A stretch of 64,000 bases of DNA, from positions 910,430 to 974,429 of the forward strand of contig CAVSJF010000007.1 of NCBI GenBank assembly GCA_963728155.1, given 5' to 3'. The notes beneath the pieces were generated by a model. The model did no database searches. It was not told the DNA's origin and worked only from the letters and a program-made list of their open reading frames with translations. Made by a program: the position numbers and the translations under genes. Below, piece after piece: positions 1-9,280 of this stretch (within the stretch, counting starts at the first letter, position 1; each line of letters begins with the position of its first letter). The stretch comes from JACVRW01 sp963728155 (GTDB lineage Bacteria; Actinomycetota; Thermoleophilia; Solirubrobacterales; Thermoleophilaceae).

Positions 1-338
1 GCGAGCGACTGCTCGTTGTAGCGGTCCATGAGGTCGGTGGCGAACGGCATCAGCGCTATCAGCGCCAGGAAGGCCAGGTTCAGCGCCATCAGCCGGCCGT
101 CGAAGCGGATCAGCGTCTCGAAGAACCCGTGATGGACGACCCAGTACCGGCCGATCAGGGCGAAACTCAGCACGTACGCGCCCAGGCTGGGCACCAGATC
201 CACGAGCGCCTGGCCGAGATCGTCGCTCGCCACGTTCGGCACGTCGATGTTCAGCACGAGCAATGTGATGGCCACGGCCATCACGCCGTCGGTGAAGGCC
301 ACGATGCGGCCGAGATCAGCCCGCTCCTGTTCCCTCAT
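1..338 (-). CDS. TMEM175/DUF1211-family membrane protein, 3' end cut by window edge
   Basis: Read on the minus strand from an ATG at 338 the frame stays open to the first base of the window, giving about 112 residues of an unfinished protein. The N-terminus holds RIVAFTDGVMAVAITLLVL, which matches the first helix and FSDG-like signature of the bacterial TMEM175 (DUF1211) family, and two further hydrophobic stretches follow (around residues 50-65 and 85-102). Characterised relatives are potassium-permeable channels of the cytoplasmic membrane with six helices per subunit, so roughly half of the usual 190-200 residues is visible. It is divergent from the MFS gene that starts at 394, with a 55-base shared upstream region. 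Family assignment rests on the first helix only; ion selectivity cannot be judged. Confidence 0.8.
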   Translation of the reverse strand, partial: MREQERADLGRIVAFTDGVMAVAITLLVLNIDVPNVASDDLGQALVDLVPSLGAYVLSFALIGRYWVVHHGFFETLIRFDGRLMALNLAFLALIALMPFATDLMDRYNEQSL

Positions 339-393
339 CGAAGGCCACGCTAGGGCGGAGCCCGGACGCCTCTACAACGGCTAGGTTTGCGCG

Positions 394-2040
394 ATGACGG
401 CGGACGCTGCGGGCGCAGGCAGGTCGGGCAGCGCTCCGATCACGCTCGCCGCCATGACCGTCGCGGCGAGCATGATCCTGGTCGATCAGACCGCCGTGCC
501 GCTGGCCACCGCCCCCGCGATCTCCGACCTGGGCGGCGAGGTGGCCCAGGGCCAGTGGATCCTCACCGCGAACATCCTCCCGCTGGCCGCGCTGCTGGTG
601 TTCGGCGGCCGCCTCGGCGACCTGCTGGGGCTGCGACGCGTGTTCTTGGCCGGGGCCGTGATCTTCATGGTCGGCACGGCCGGGGCCGGCGGGGCGCAGG
701 ACATGGTCTGGATGATCGTCGCGCGCGCCGTGCAGGGCACGGGGGCGGCGCTCATGATGCCCACCGGGGTGGCGATCACCAGCGCCGTGTACCCCAAGGA
801 ACGGCGCGGCACCGCCCTGGGGATCCTGGCCGGCGGCTCGGCGTTCTTCGCCGCGCTCGGGCCGGTGCTCGGCGGTTTGCTGACCAGCATCGACTGGCGC
901 CTCGTGTTCCTGATCAACGTTCCGCTGGCGCTGGTCGCAATCATCCTCACCCTCTTGTTCACCCCGGCGCTGGGGCCTGCGCCCGGCGAGCGGCCGCGCA
1001 TCGACTACCTGGGTACCGCCGTCTTCGGCCTGGGTATCGCAGCGCTCGTGTTCGGCCTGAGTGAGGGCCAGTCCGACGGCTGGGGCGCGCCCGAGACCGT
1101 TCTGCCGCTGGTGGCTTCGGTGGTGCTGCTGGCCGCCTTCGTGTTGATCGAGTTCCGGGTGAAGGCCCCGCTGATCGAGTTCCGCCTCTTTCGCAACGCC
1201 AACTTCCTCGCGGCCAACATCAGTCAGCTCCTGGCCGGCGCGATCGAGCTGGGCCTGGGGTTCCTGCTGCCGTTCTACCTGCTGCTCGTGATCGGGGTCA
1301 GCCCCGCCGCGGCGGGCGTCGCGTTGCTGCCCGCCTCGATCCCGATCATCCTCGCCGGCCCACTGGCGGGACGCGTGTTCGACCGCAGGGGCGGGCGGCT
1401 GCCGCTGGTGGCCGGCTTCCTGATCCTGGCGGCCTCTGGGGCGGCTCTCGCCGTGGGCGTGAGCGATCAGACGGTGGCCGCGCTCATACCGGGCCTGGTG
1501 CTCCAGGGCCTGGGTCTGGGCGTGGTACTCACGGTCAACGACCCGACCGGCCTGGGCGCGGTGCCGCCGAAGGATCAGGGCGAGGCGGCCGGCCTGATCA
1601 ACACCAGCGAGCAACTGGGCGGGGCAGTGGGCATCGCGGCGCTCACCGCGCTCGAGGTCGGGGCCGCGGAGAGCATCACCGAGTCGCGCCTCGCGGACCG
1701 CGGGATCAACGTGACCGAGAAGGAGATCGACCAATTCAAGGAGTACATCCTGCAGGCCGAGCAGGCCGGCCGCAACCAGACCAGCGTCGACTCGCGCGTG
1801 GTGCGCGTGGCCATCGAGGACAACGTTCTGGCCCACGTCGACTCCTTCGAGATCACCTTTATCGCCAGCGCGGGGATCGCCCTGCTGGGGGCGCTGGCGT
1901 GCTTGATCCTGGTCCGGCGCGAGAACCGCTACTACGTGGGGCCGGTGTTCGGCCGGCGCTCGCGCTGGACCTACGCGAGCGCCGGGGTCACGCCGGGTAT
2001 CACCCGCCGGCCTCCTGCGGATGAGGACCCCCCGGAGTAG
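394..2040 (+). CDS. MFS transporter, DHA2 (14-helix) drug:H+ antiporter family
   Basis: This 548-residue integral membrane protein has the length and about 14 hydrophobic segments typical of the DHA2 branch of the major facilitator superfamily (EmrB/QacA-like proton-coupled exporters). Visible motifs are the helix-1 motif DQTAVPLA, motif A after helix 2 (GGRLGDLLGLRRVF) and the antiporter motif C in helix 5 (ILAGGSAFFAALGPVLGG). A long polar segment before the last helix (about residues 425-475) is usual in actinobacterial members. The frame is unbroken. No regulator is adjacent, so the substrate is unknown; efflux of a hydrophobic or cationic compound is the family expectation. Its last 41 bases overlap a decayed MFS fragment on the other strand. 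Confidence 0.9.
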   Translation: MTADAAGAGRSGSAPITLAAMTVAASMILVDQTAVPLATAPAISDLGGEVAQGQWILTANILPLAALLVFGGRLGDLLGLRRVFLAGAVIFMVGTAGAGGAQDMVWMIVARAVQGTGAALMMPTGVAITSAVYPKERRGTALGILAGGSAFFAALGPVLGGLLTSIDWRLVFLINVPLALVAIILTLLFTPALGPAPGERPRIDYLGTAVFGLGIAALVFGLSEGQSDGWGAPETVLPLVASVVLLAAFVLIEFRVKAPLIEFRLFRNANFLAANISQLLAGAIELGLGFLLPFYLLLVIGVSPAAAGVALLPASIPIILAGPLAGRVFDRRGGRLPLVAGFLILAASGAALAVGVSDQTVAALIPGLVLQGLGLGVVLTVNDPTGLGAVPPKDQGEAAGLINTSEQLGGAVGIAALTALEVGAAESITESRLADRGINVTEKEIDQFKEYILQAEQAGRNQTSVDSRVVRVAIEDNVLAHVDSFEITFIASAGIALLGALACLILVRRENRYYVGPVFGRRSRWTYASAGVTPGITRRPPADEDPPE

Positions 2041-2240
2041 GCGGGCGCACCAGCCAGGCGACGCACGCGCCGCCGATCAAGGCCAGCGGTGACGCCCAGG
2101 AACGCGACCGAGTAGCCGCGGCTCGCGGCGTCGCCGGCGATCTCGAGATAATCCAACAGCCGGCTGTCGTAGTCGCTGGCCCGCTACATCGGGTGCCGAA
2201 ATGCGCCGGTCAGGTTGCGTAAAGAGGGGTTCTCGAGAGA
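2000..2240 (-). pseudogene. Remnant of the C-terminal end of a second MFS transporter
   Basis: Reading leftward on the minus strand, residues such as SRLLDYLEIAGDAASRGY, then SVAFLGVT, then (after dropping one base near 2090) LALIGGACVAWLVRPP, end at a TGA at 2000-2002. This reproduces the polar linker, last transmembrane helix and short tail of a DHA2-type transporter, comparable to the end of the neighbouring intact gene. An in-frame TAG lies at 2184-2186, and upstream of about 2240 the frame closes and no more transporter sequence is recognisable. It is either a truncated relic or a gene damaged by both decay and sequence errors. The single extra G follows the same pattern as other frame breaks in the window. 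Confidence 0.5.
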
Positions 2241-2513
2241 AGAAAACCCCTGCTATATGTGGTTTCCATTGCGTAACGCGCCTGATCTGAGGCGCGGCCC
2301 GCGGACCGGAGCGCGCTTGATCGGATCCGAGTCAGATCCTCCCTGGGCGGTCCCGCCCGGGCCCCGGTCCCCGATGGGTCGGCCGACGACCTAGTCCAAA
2401 TTTCGCACGGCCTATTGGCACATTTCCTGTGCAGTTAGGGAATGATCTGCGGGTCTCGGCGACTCAACGCCGGGCGGGCAGCTACCAGGGAGGCTGTTGG
2501 GGTCATTTTGAGG
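2241..2513. promoter_or_regulatory. Intergenic region with a hairpin and an inverted repeat
   Basis: This gap separates the MFS remnant from the repeat-protein gene. It contains a GC-rich hairpin (GGGCGG at 2345-2350, CCGCCC at 2353-2358) without a following T run, so it is at best a weak terminator. It also has a perfect 5-base inverted repeat GCACA-5-TGTGC at 2418-2432, about 80 bases before the chosen start, which could be an operator. A second short hairpin (GGGGTT at 2226-2231 with AACCCC at 2245-2250) lies at its left end. No convincing -35/-10 pair was identified. Confidence 0.3.
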
Positions 2514-4312
2514 ATGGGTAGGCACAGGAGAGGTTTCGGTCCGTGGACGGCTGCTGCGCTGCTGCTGCTGGTCGCCGCCTTCGTGCTGGTTGTTCTGATC
2601 CCGGCCGCCGCCTCCGCCCAGACGGCACTTCCCGACGCCCCCGTGGCTACGGATCCAGCCCCCGCCCGAGCCGGCCCCGGTGGACCCGGTGCCGGTGGAC
2701 CCCGTACCGGTTGATCCGGCGCCGGTTGACCAGGCTCCGGTGGAGCTGCCGGCCCGGTTGACCCGGCCCCGGTGGAGCTGCCCCGGTGGATCCGGCCCCG
2801 GTGGATCCGCCGCTCCGGTCGACCTGCCCCCGGTGGATCCGGCTCCGGTGGAGCTGCCCCCGGTTGACCGGCTCCGGTGGATCCGGCTCCGGTGGAGCTG
2901 CCCCCGGTTGACCCGGCCCCGGTGGATCCGGCTCCGGTGGATCCGGCTCCGGTGGAGCTGCCCCCGGTTGACCAGGCCCCGGTGGATCCGGCTCCGGTGG
3001 ATCCCGCCCCGGTTGATCCGGCTCCGGTGGACCCGGCTCCCGGTGGATCCGGCTCCGGTGGATCCGGCCCCGGTGGATCCGGCTCCGGTGGATCCGGCTC
3101 CCGGTGGAGCTGCCCCCGGTTGACCCGGCTCCCGGTGGATCCGGCTCCGGTGGATCCGGCTCCGGTGGATCCGGCTCCGGTCGAGCTGCCCCCGGTTGAC
3201 CAGGCCCCGGTGGATCCGGCTCCGGTGGACTGCCCCCGGTGGATCCGGCCCCGGTGGATCCGGCTCCGGTGGAGTCCGGTTGCCCCCGGTCGACCAGGCT
3301 CCGGTGGACCGGCCCCCGGTGGATCCGGCCCCGGTGGATCCGGCCCCGGTGGATCCGGCCCCGGTTGATCCGGCCCCGGTGGATCCGGCTCCGGTGGAGC
3401 TGCCCCCGGTGGACCGGCCCCGGTGGATCCGGCTCCGGTCGGATCCGCCCCGGTTGACCGGCCCCGGTGGATCCGGCTCCGGTGGAGCTGCCCCCGGTCG
3501 ACCCGGCCCCGGTCGACCCCGCTCCGGCTCCCGTGGATCCGGCCCCGGTCACACCGCCGCCGGTCGAGCCACCTGTTGCCGAGCCGGAGCCTCTCCCGGT
3601 CCCGGCCGATCCGGCACCGTCTCCTCAGCCCAGCCTTCCCGTCCCGGAGGCCACTCCGGCCACTCCGGTCCTGGACGAGCCCAAGGTCAATCCCCCAGCC
3701 GTGGCGGCGGAGACAAAGTCGGATCCGACCCCGGTTCGCGCTGAGAGCGAAGCCTTCGTCCCACAAGTCGAGTCGGCCGGCCAGGTGCCCGTCTCGACAT
3801 CCGGAGCGCCTTTCGCAAGTGCGCCCGCCTCGGCGGATCGGCCCGGCGGCGCCGACACGCCTGCTGCCGCCACACGCAGGGATCAGCTGCCCGCCGCCTT
3901 CGCGCCTCTCTCGCATGCGTTCCTGCCGATCGGGGCCCAGCTCTCACCGTCGCTCCGTAACGCCCTCCTCGGGCGCCTCGCCCTGATGGACCGCACAGGA
4001 TTCGGCATCGTCTTGGCCCCCGGGGACCCCACCGCGGCCCTCATTCGGCCCCAGGTGGGCTCAGGTGCTCCGCTTCCCGCGGAAGCTGACGCCAGCAGCT
4101 CCGCCGACCCGCCCGGCTCCTTGAACTTGAGCGGAGGAGCCCCCGGTGGCGCCTCCGCAGCCGCAAGCTCCGCCCCCGGCGGAGCCGCCGCGGCGGTCTT
4201 CGTGACACTCCTGCTCGTCGGCTTTGCAGCGCTTTGCTTGGGCAAGCTCGCCCCCGCGCTGAATCGCTGCCAGGGCGAGCCCTTCATCGCAATTCTCGAG
4301 CGGCCCGGCTGA
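2514..4312 (+). CDS. Secreted, membrane-anchored proline-rich repeat protein (frame breaks in the repeat)
   Basis: The start chosen is ATG 2514, directly before a basic stretch and a hydrophobic signal segment (AAALLLLVAAFVLVVLI) ending in a likely AAASAQ cleavage site. The mature part begins with a long run of five-residue units of the type VDPAP, interspersed with VELPP and VDQAP (about bases 2680-3560). A less regular Pro/Ala/Glu-rich region follows, then a Gly/Ala/Ser-rich linker and a C-terminal helix AAAAVFVTLLLVGFAALCLG with a short positive tail. Such a layout suits a wall-spanning stalk fixed in the membrane. The frame moves several times within the repeat, so the length (about 600 residues) is approximate. 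The next gene starts 71 bases downstream on the same strand and may be cotranscribed. No enzymatic domain was recognised. Confidence 0.6.
2680..3560 (+). repeat. Tandem 15-base repeat encoding VDPAP/VELPP units
   Basis: About 880 bases are built from variants of the unit GTGGATCCGGCTCCG, with GCCCC/GCTCC and GTTGACC/GTGGATC exchanges, interrupted at intervals by GTGGAGCTGCCCCCG. Translated in the coding frame the units read VDPAP, VDQAP and VELPP. In other frames the same DNA reads as RWIRL or GGSGS strings, which are artefacts. The unit length is a multiple of three, so copy number can change without frameshift, but the frame does shift several times here. That points to collapse or base errors during assembly of a difficult repeat. 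Near identity of neighbouring copies suggests recent expansion. Confidence 0.85.
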
Positions 4313-4383
4313 CGCAGCCGCCAGCCGAAGGATCGGACGCTGCCCGCGTCCGAAATCGCTGTTGACTCGAGAAGGAAGTCTCC

Positions 4384-5991
4384 ATGAAGGTCGAAAAGCG
4401 ACCAGGGCCCTCGCGAAGGGGGCTGATGATGATTCTGGCGGTGGGGTTCGTGCTCTGCCTGCCCGCCGCGTCCGCGGCGGCGCAGCGCCCCGACACCGGC
4501 ACCACGCTGGCTCAGGGCGCGGGGTACGCCCTCGCGGACGGCTCTGTCAAGGTCCGTTCGCTTCAACGGCGCCTGCAGACGCTTGGTGAGCGGCCAGGGC
4601 CCGCGGACGGGCGTTTTGGCCCTCGTACCGAGGCGGCTGTCACGCGCCTGCAGACACGTGCCGGGATTTCCGCCGACGGCATCGTGGGCCGAGAGACCAG
4701 CGCTGCGCTGCGTCGCACCCGGCCCCGTGCCCTGCGACAGGGCTCCGGCTTCAACGCGGCGAACGGCTCGAACCGGGTGCGCCGCCTCCAGCGCCAGCTG
4801 CGCCGGCGCGGACACTCGCCTGGGCCGGTCGACGGAAGGTTCGGACCGCGCACGGAGGCGGCGGTGCAAAGGCTTCAGGCCGCGCAAGGGCTTCCCACGA
4901 ACGGCGTGGCCGGGGTAAGGACGCTGGCGGCGCTCGACGGTTCCTCGCAGGCTGGACAGGCATCGCAGGTCGCGCCCGCTTCAGAGCCGGACCGGTCGTC
5001 GCCCGGCGAAGCGCGGCCGACGCAACCTGCCCCGGAACCTCGGAAAGCGCGCGTGGTGACCGTCGACGACGGCGTCCTGCCGGACGTTCCGGTCGTGGCC
5101 GCGCTCATCCTGCTCGCCCTCGCTGCACTCGGTCTGGTGGCGTGGCGACTGTGGTCGAAGTACGACGTCAGGGTGACCCGAACCGAGAACCCGCTGCCAG
5201 TGGCCGGCCACAGCGAGAACGATCGCATCGACCTCTCCGAGGTCAGCACGCCGCTCCAGTCTCAGTGGGAGGCATCGGAGCCGGAGCAGAACGGGTCGGC
5301 GGTTGGGGCCGGCACAGCCGTGCTCGGATATGTGTGTGTGCCGAGCAGCGAAGCGGAGGGCGAGGCCGATATCGAGAGTCAGGTCGTCGAAATCGAGGCC
5401 AAGTGCAACAGACTCGGCCTTCAGCTGACGGATGTCATACGGGACGTCGACACGCCGACGGGGTCGAGCGTCGAGCGACCCGGCCTGGCGTACGCAGTCG
5501 AACGGCTGCGGGCGGGTGATGCACGTGCGCTCGTGGCCGCGGAGCTCGTGCGCCTCGGGCGCTCCTCAACCGACCTGAGCGAGGTGCTCGGGTGGCTCGA
5601 GGAAGCCGAGGTCCGGGTGATCGTGGTCGAGCCGGACCTCGACTCCTTCACCGAGTCCGGTCGCGTCGCGCTTCAGGCCCTGAAGGCCGTGGGCGATTGG
5701 GAGCGGCGCCGACTCAAGGAACGCACTCGCAAGGGAATGGAGGCGGCGCGCGAGCGCGGTGAGGCGATCAGCCGACCCGCTGTGAAGGACATCCCTGAGC
5801 TGCGGGAGCACATCCTCGAGATGCATGAGCGCGGCATGACCCTGCAGGAGATCGCGGACCGACTGAACGAGGAGGGTGTACCAACCGTGCGCGGCGGGAG
5901 GAAGTGGCGTCCCTCGAGCGTGCAGGGAACGGTCGGATACGAGCGACGGCGGCCCGAGAGGAGCCTGGTCAACCTTCAGCACGAGACCTAG
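4384..5991 (+). CDS. Peptidoglycan-binding, membrane-spanning protein fused to a serine-recombinase domain
   Basis: This 535-residue protein starts at ATG 4384 behind a GAAGGAAG ribosome site. In order it shows a signal segment (about residues 14-36), two PG_binding_1 domains (about 53-107 and 129-183, each with LQRxL and DGRFGPRTEAAV), a transmembrane helix (about 235-257), a resolvase-type catalytic fold (about 311-450) and a recombinase-type helix-turn-helix (about 465-520, with MTLQEIADRLNEEGVPT). The predicted topology puts the wall-binding domains outside and the recombinase part in the cytoplasm. Arginines of the LVRLGR motif are kept. At the nucleophile site, however, the motif reads GYVCVPSS, so the usual Arg and Ser (GYARVS) are Cys and Pro. 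Catalysis is therefore doubtful and DNA binding more likely. Its 3' end overlaps the convergent oxidase gene by 23 bases. Confidence 0.85.
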   Translation: MKVEKRPGPSRRGLMMILAVGFVLCLPAASAAAQRPDTGTTLAQGAGYALADGSVKVRSLQRRLQTLGERPGPADGRFGPRTEAAVTRLQTRAGISADGIVGRETSAALRRTRPRALRQGSGFNAANGSNRVRRLQRQLRRRGHSPGPVDGRFGPRTEAAVQRLQAAQGLPTNGVAGVRTLAALDGSSQAGQASQVAPASEPDRSSPGEARPTQPAPEPRKARVVTVDDGVLPDVPVVAALILLALAALGLVAWRLWSKYDVRVTRTENPLPVAGHSENDRIDLSEVSTPLQSQWEASEPEQNGSAVGAGTAVLGYVCVPSSEAEGEADIESQVVEIEAKCNRLGLQLTDVIRDVDTPTGSSVERPGLAYAVERLRAGDARALVAAELVRLGRSSTDLSEVLGWLEEAEVRVIVVEPDLDSFTESGRVALQALKAVGDWERRRLKERTRKGMEAARERGEAISRPAVKDIPELREHILEMHERGMTLQEIADRLNEEGVPTVRGGRKWRPSSVQGTVGYERRRPERSLVNLQHET

Positions 5992-7174
5992 AGAACAAGG
6001 CCTCCGCCGCTCGGCGACCGCTCCTGATCGCTCCCTCCATGAGCGCCGCGTACGGGCCGCCCAGGTGCTCGCCCGCGAAGGCCAGCGGTCCGATCGGGCG
6101 TGCAGCCAGATCGGCGAGGGATACGGGCGGCGAGGTCGAGTAGGCACCGCGGACCCAGGGATCGTCGTCCCAGGTCGACACCATCGCGTCCGCTCGGTCG
6201 AGGTCGAGCTCGGGGCGCAGGGCGGCGAGCGAGTCGAGCCAGCGCTTCGGCCCCTCGGCCGTCTCGAGGCGCTCGAGCGCGCCGGGGGAGCCGGCGAAGC
6301 AGCTGACCACGGCTTGCGCAGTGTCGCCGGCACCGGTGGCCGTCCAGCTCCAGTAGCGCTCGGGCACCGACATCACAGCGCTGGGCGGAGCGGGCGTTTG
6401 CAGCGGGACGAACAGCTTGGCCGCATGGCCCATCCGAACGCCGGCCAAGTTCCGCGCCAGCTCGGCGGGGAGCCCGGGCTCGAACTCGATGGCGCCGAGG
6501 ACGCTGGCCGGCACGGCGACCACGCAGGCCTCGGCCTCGAGCTCCTGGCCCGCCGCCGAGAGGCGCACACCGTGCGCGTTCCACGCGATCCGCTCGACCG
6601 GCGAGCTCAGCCGGATCGCCGCGCCCAGCTCCCCGGCCAGCGCCTTCGCCAGCCGGTCGTTGCCTCCCGCCACGCTCGGGGCCGGCTCGGCGTCCACGTG
6701 AGCCAGGCCGCCCAGGTCCCGGGCGGCGACCAGGTCGGCCGAGTTGGCGCTCGAGATCTCGACCCGGGCCAGCAGCGCCTCGCGCGCGCCCTGCGGGATG
6801 TCGAGCCCTTCGAGAAACGACCGCGCGCCCATGTCGGAGTCGACGGTCGGGAGGGCTCCTTCGACCACGGCCGCGGCTGCGAACAGCGCTTCGGTGTCGG
6901 TCTCGGCGCCGCGCGGCTCGCGCTGGCCGTAGCGCATGCCCTTGTCCCAGTATCCAAGCCCATACTCGTCAGCTATCTCGCGCACCGCGGTGTTGCCGGG
7001 AAGCACGAACTCGGCGCCCATCTCCACGATCGCGCCGTTGTCGAGCTCGCGCGACCAGACGCGGCCGCCCACCCGGTCGCGCGCCTCCAGCACCACCACC
7101 TCGGCGCCGGCGCGCGCCAGCTCGCGGGCGGCGGTCAGGCCGGCGAGTCCGGCACCGACGACCGCGACCCTCAC
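5969..7174 (-). CDS. FAD-dependent amine oxidase (monoamine/polyamine oxidase family)
   Basis: A 401-residue flavoprotein beginning with the dinucleotide-binding motif VVGAGLAGLTAARELARAG at residues 4-22, followed by the ExR-type VVLEARDRVGGRVWS and, near the C-terminus, GPLAFAGEHLGGPYAALMEGA, the FAD-contacting segment of the amine oxidase family. Members oxidise amines to aldehydes with release of hydrogen peroxide; the substrate here is unknown. The GTG start at 7174 overlaps the stop of the upstream synthetase by four bases, so the two are translationally coupled. Together with the acyl-CoA dehydrogenase further upstream they form one minus-strand operon. The neighbouring polyamine-type importer favours a polyamine or related amine, but that is context only. 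Confidence 0.85.
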   Translation of the reverse strand: MRVAVVGAGLAGLTAARELARAGAEVVVLEARDRVGGRVWSRELDNGAIVEMGAEFVLPGNTAVREIADEYGLGYWDKGMRYGQREPRGAETDTEALFAAAAVVEGALPTVDSDMGARSFLEGLDIPQGAREALLARVEISSANSADLVAARDLGGLAHVDAEPAPSVAGGNDRLAKALAGELGAAIRLSSPVERIAWNAHGVRLSAAGQELEAEACVVAVPASVLGAIEFEPGLPAELARNLAGVRMGHAAKLFVPLQTPAPPSAVMSVPERYWSWTATGAGDTAQAVVSCFAGSPGALERLETAEGPKRWLDSLAALRPELDLDRADAMVSTWDDDPWVRGAYSTSPPVSLADLAARPIGPLAFAGEHLGGPYAALMEGAIRSGRRAAEALFSRSRAEG

Positions 7175-9280
7175 GCGGCCACCGCGTCCACCGCCACCGC
7201 TCCCTGCTCGTGCACGAAGACGGGATTCAACTCGATGAACGAGAGATCCGCTTCGAGCAGCAGCCCTCCGACTCCGGACGCGAGCTCGGCCGCCGCGCGC
7301 AGGTCCAGCGGCGTGCGCCCGCGCCCCCCGGTGAGCAGCGGGGCCCCGCGCAGCGAGCGCAGCGCGGCCTCCACCCGGTCGGCGCTGGCCGGCAGCGGCA
7401 CCACGGCGGCGTCCTCGTGCAGCTCGGTCCAGATGCCGCCCAGGCCCACGGTCAGCGACGGAACCACGCCGTCGCGCCGGGCGGACACCAGCAGCTCGAC
7501 CCCGGGCACCGCCATCCGCTCGACCAGCACGGCGGCTCCCTCGATGCCGATCTGGCGAAGGCGCCGGTGGGCCGCGCGCACGTCGTCGGCGCTGGCGAGA
7601 TCGAGCACCAGCGCCCCGAGCTCGCTCTTGTGCAGCAGCGAGGGGGCCGAGAGCTTGAGGGCGAGCGGCGCGCCCAGCTCGTCGAGGGCGCGCGCGGCGT
7701 CGTCCTCGCTCACCGCCACGCGGCCTTCGACCACGGGCACGCCGGCGCCGCGCAGCAGCTGCTTGGCCTCGTGCTCGGAGAGGGGGCCAACGCTGCCGTT
7801 GGCCCTGCCGGCCTGGCCGGCCACCGCGGCCGATCTCGCGCAGCCGCGCGGGATCGCCCGGCTCGCGGCGCAGCACCGCGGCGCAGGCCAACCCGGTGCG
7901 CAGCCCGGAGATCGCCGGGATTCCCGCCGCGGCGAAGCGGGCCGCGGCGGCGTCGTCGAGCAGCTCGGGCAGGGTGGAGGCCACCATCAGCGGCACCGCG
8001 CCGGCCTCTGCCCCCGCGTGGATGCCCTCCCGCACCGCGCTCCATGACTCCTCGACCGCGCCGTGGATGCCGGCGGGCTGGTCGTACAGGACCATCATCT
8101 GGTCGACGCCGTCGTCGGCCGCCACGGTCGCGATCAGGTGGCTCAGCGTGTCGGCCTCGCCCCAGATCAGCGCCGTGTAGTCGAGCGGGTTGCCGACGGT
8201 GGCGGCGTCCGGCAGCAGCTCGCGCAGCCGCAGCGAGGTCGCCTCGCTCAAGGTGGCGAGCTCGAGGTCCATGCGCTCGCACTCGTCGGCGGCCAGCGCA
8301 GAGTCGCCGCCCGAGCACGTGAGCACGGCAAGGCCGCCCCCTCCGGCGCGGCGTGATTGGGGTACAGCCTGCGCCTTGGCCAGCTCGAGCAGCTCGTGCG
8401 CATCCGCGGCCCAGGCGGCGCCGGCTTCCTCCACGAGCGCGCGAAACACACGCTGGTCGCCCGCCACCGCGCCGGTGTGCGCAGCGGCGGCCACCGAGCC
8501 CCTGGCCGACGTTCCCACCTTGAGCACCGTCACCCCGACTCCGTTCTCCGCGCAGCGCGCCAGCGCTTCACAGAGGGCGGCGGCGTCGCCGTCGCCCTCT
8601 AGGTAGAGCGCGACCGATGTCACGCCGTCGTCGGTCGCGAGCTCGGCGACCCACTCGGCCGGGTCGACTCCCACCGAGTTGCCGCAGGACACGACGGTGT
8701 GCAGGCGCAGACCGCGCCGGGTGGCCAGCGCGTTGACCGCGAGGTTGCCGCTCTGTGAGACCAGCGCCACCGGCCCGGGCTCCAGCGGCAGCAAGGCGTC
8801 GCCCCAGAGCGCCGCCCGTTCGTGCAGCGCGACGATGCCGTTGCCGTTCGGTCCGCACACCGGCAGGTCGTGGCGCGCAGCCGCCGCTCGCAGCTCAGCC
8901 TCCAGTCCGGCGCCGGTCACGGCCTCTTCGACCGCCGCGGCGTTGCCCGCCACCGCGCCGGCCGCCATCTCGCCGAAGCCGGCCCCGAACACCACCGCCC
9001 CGCCGCAGCCCGCGGCCCCGGCCTCGTCCACCGCGGCGGGCACGCCGGCGGCGGGAATCGCCATCACCACGGCGTCGGGTGGGGAGGGGCACGCGGACAG
9101 GGACGGGAAACACGGGAACCCGTGGGCCTCCTCGCGCCGGGGGTTCACTCCCCAGACGTCACCCCGGTAGCCCAGCGTCTGCAGGTTGAGCAGGGTCTGC
9201 CCCGCGTACGAGCCGTGGCGATCCGTGGCGCCGACCACCGCGACCGTGCGCGGGTGAAGAAGCCGCTCTAAAGACCGCAC
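7171..9280 (-). CDS. Acyl-CoA synthetase, NDP-forming type (CoA-binding plus ATP-grasp), one frame break
   Basis: The protein starts at GTG 9280 with HPRTVAVVGATDRHGSYAG, the CoA-binding Rossmann domain of NDP-forming acetate/acyl-CoA ligases. A succinyl-CoA-ligase-like domain follows (VCGPNGNGIV and VALVSQSGNLAV around residues 140-175), then a C-terminal ATP-grasp part (SEHEAKQLLRGAGVPVVEGR, LKLSAPSLLHKSELGAL, ending ELNPVFVHEQGAVAVDAV). The frame breaks once near 7831, where an extra G between an ATC and a GCC codon separates the two halves; with it removed the protein is about 702 residues, as expected. Such enzymes join a carboxylic acid to CoA. It lies between the acyl-CoA dehydrogenase (1-base overlap) and the amine oxidase (4-base overlap), consistent with channelling an acid derived from amine oxidation. 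Confidence 0.85.

Noticed and set aside
316..1836. Long Arg/Gln/His-rich reading frame antisense to the MFS gene, and many like it across the window
   Set aside because: Such frames come from very high GC with few stop codons. They mirror conserved genes on the other strand and lack any domain.
2680..3560. CRISPR array
   Set aside because: The repeat units are contiguous without unique spacers, and the region is coding.
2435..3916. Minus-strand and alternative-frame reading frames rich in Gly-Ser-Thr or Pro-Glu-Pro in the repeat
   Set aside because: They are the same 15-base repeat read in wrong frames. The VDPAP frame connects to a signal peptide and to a sensible C-terminus.
5969..9280. 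One 1,103-residue fusion of acyl-CoA synthetase and amine oxidase
   Set aside because: It arises only because a frame break in the synthetase falls into the frame of the oxidase. The synthetase ends in its own frame at 7171 and the oxidase starts at 7174.
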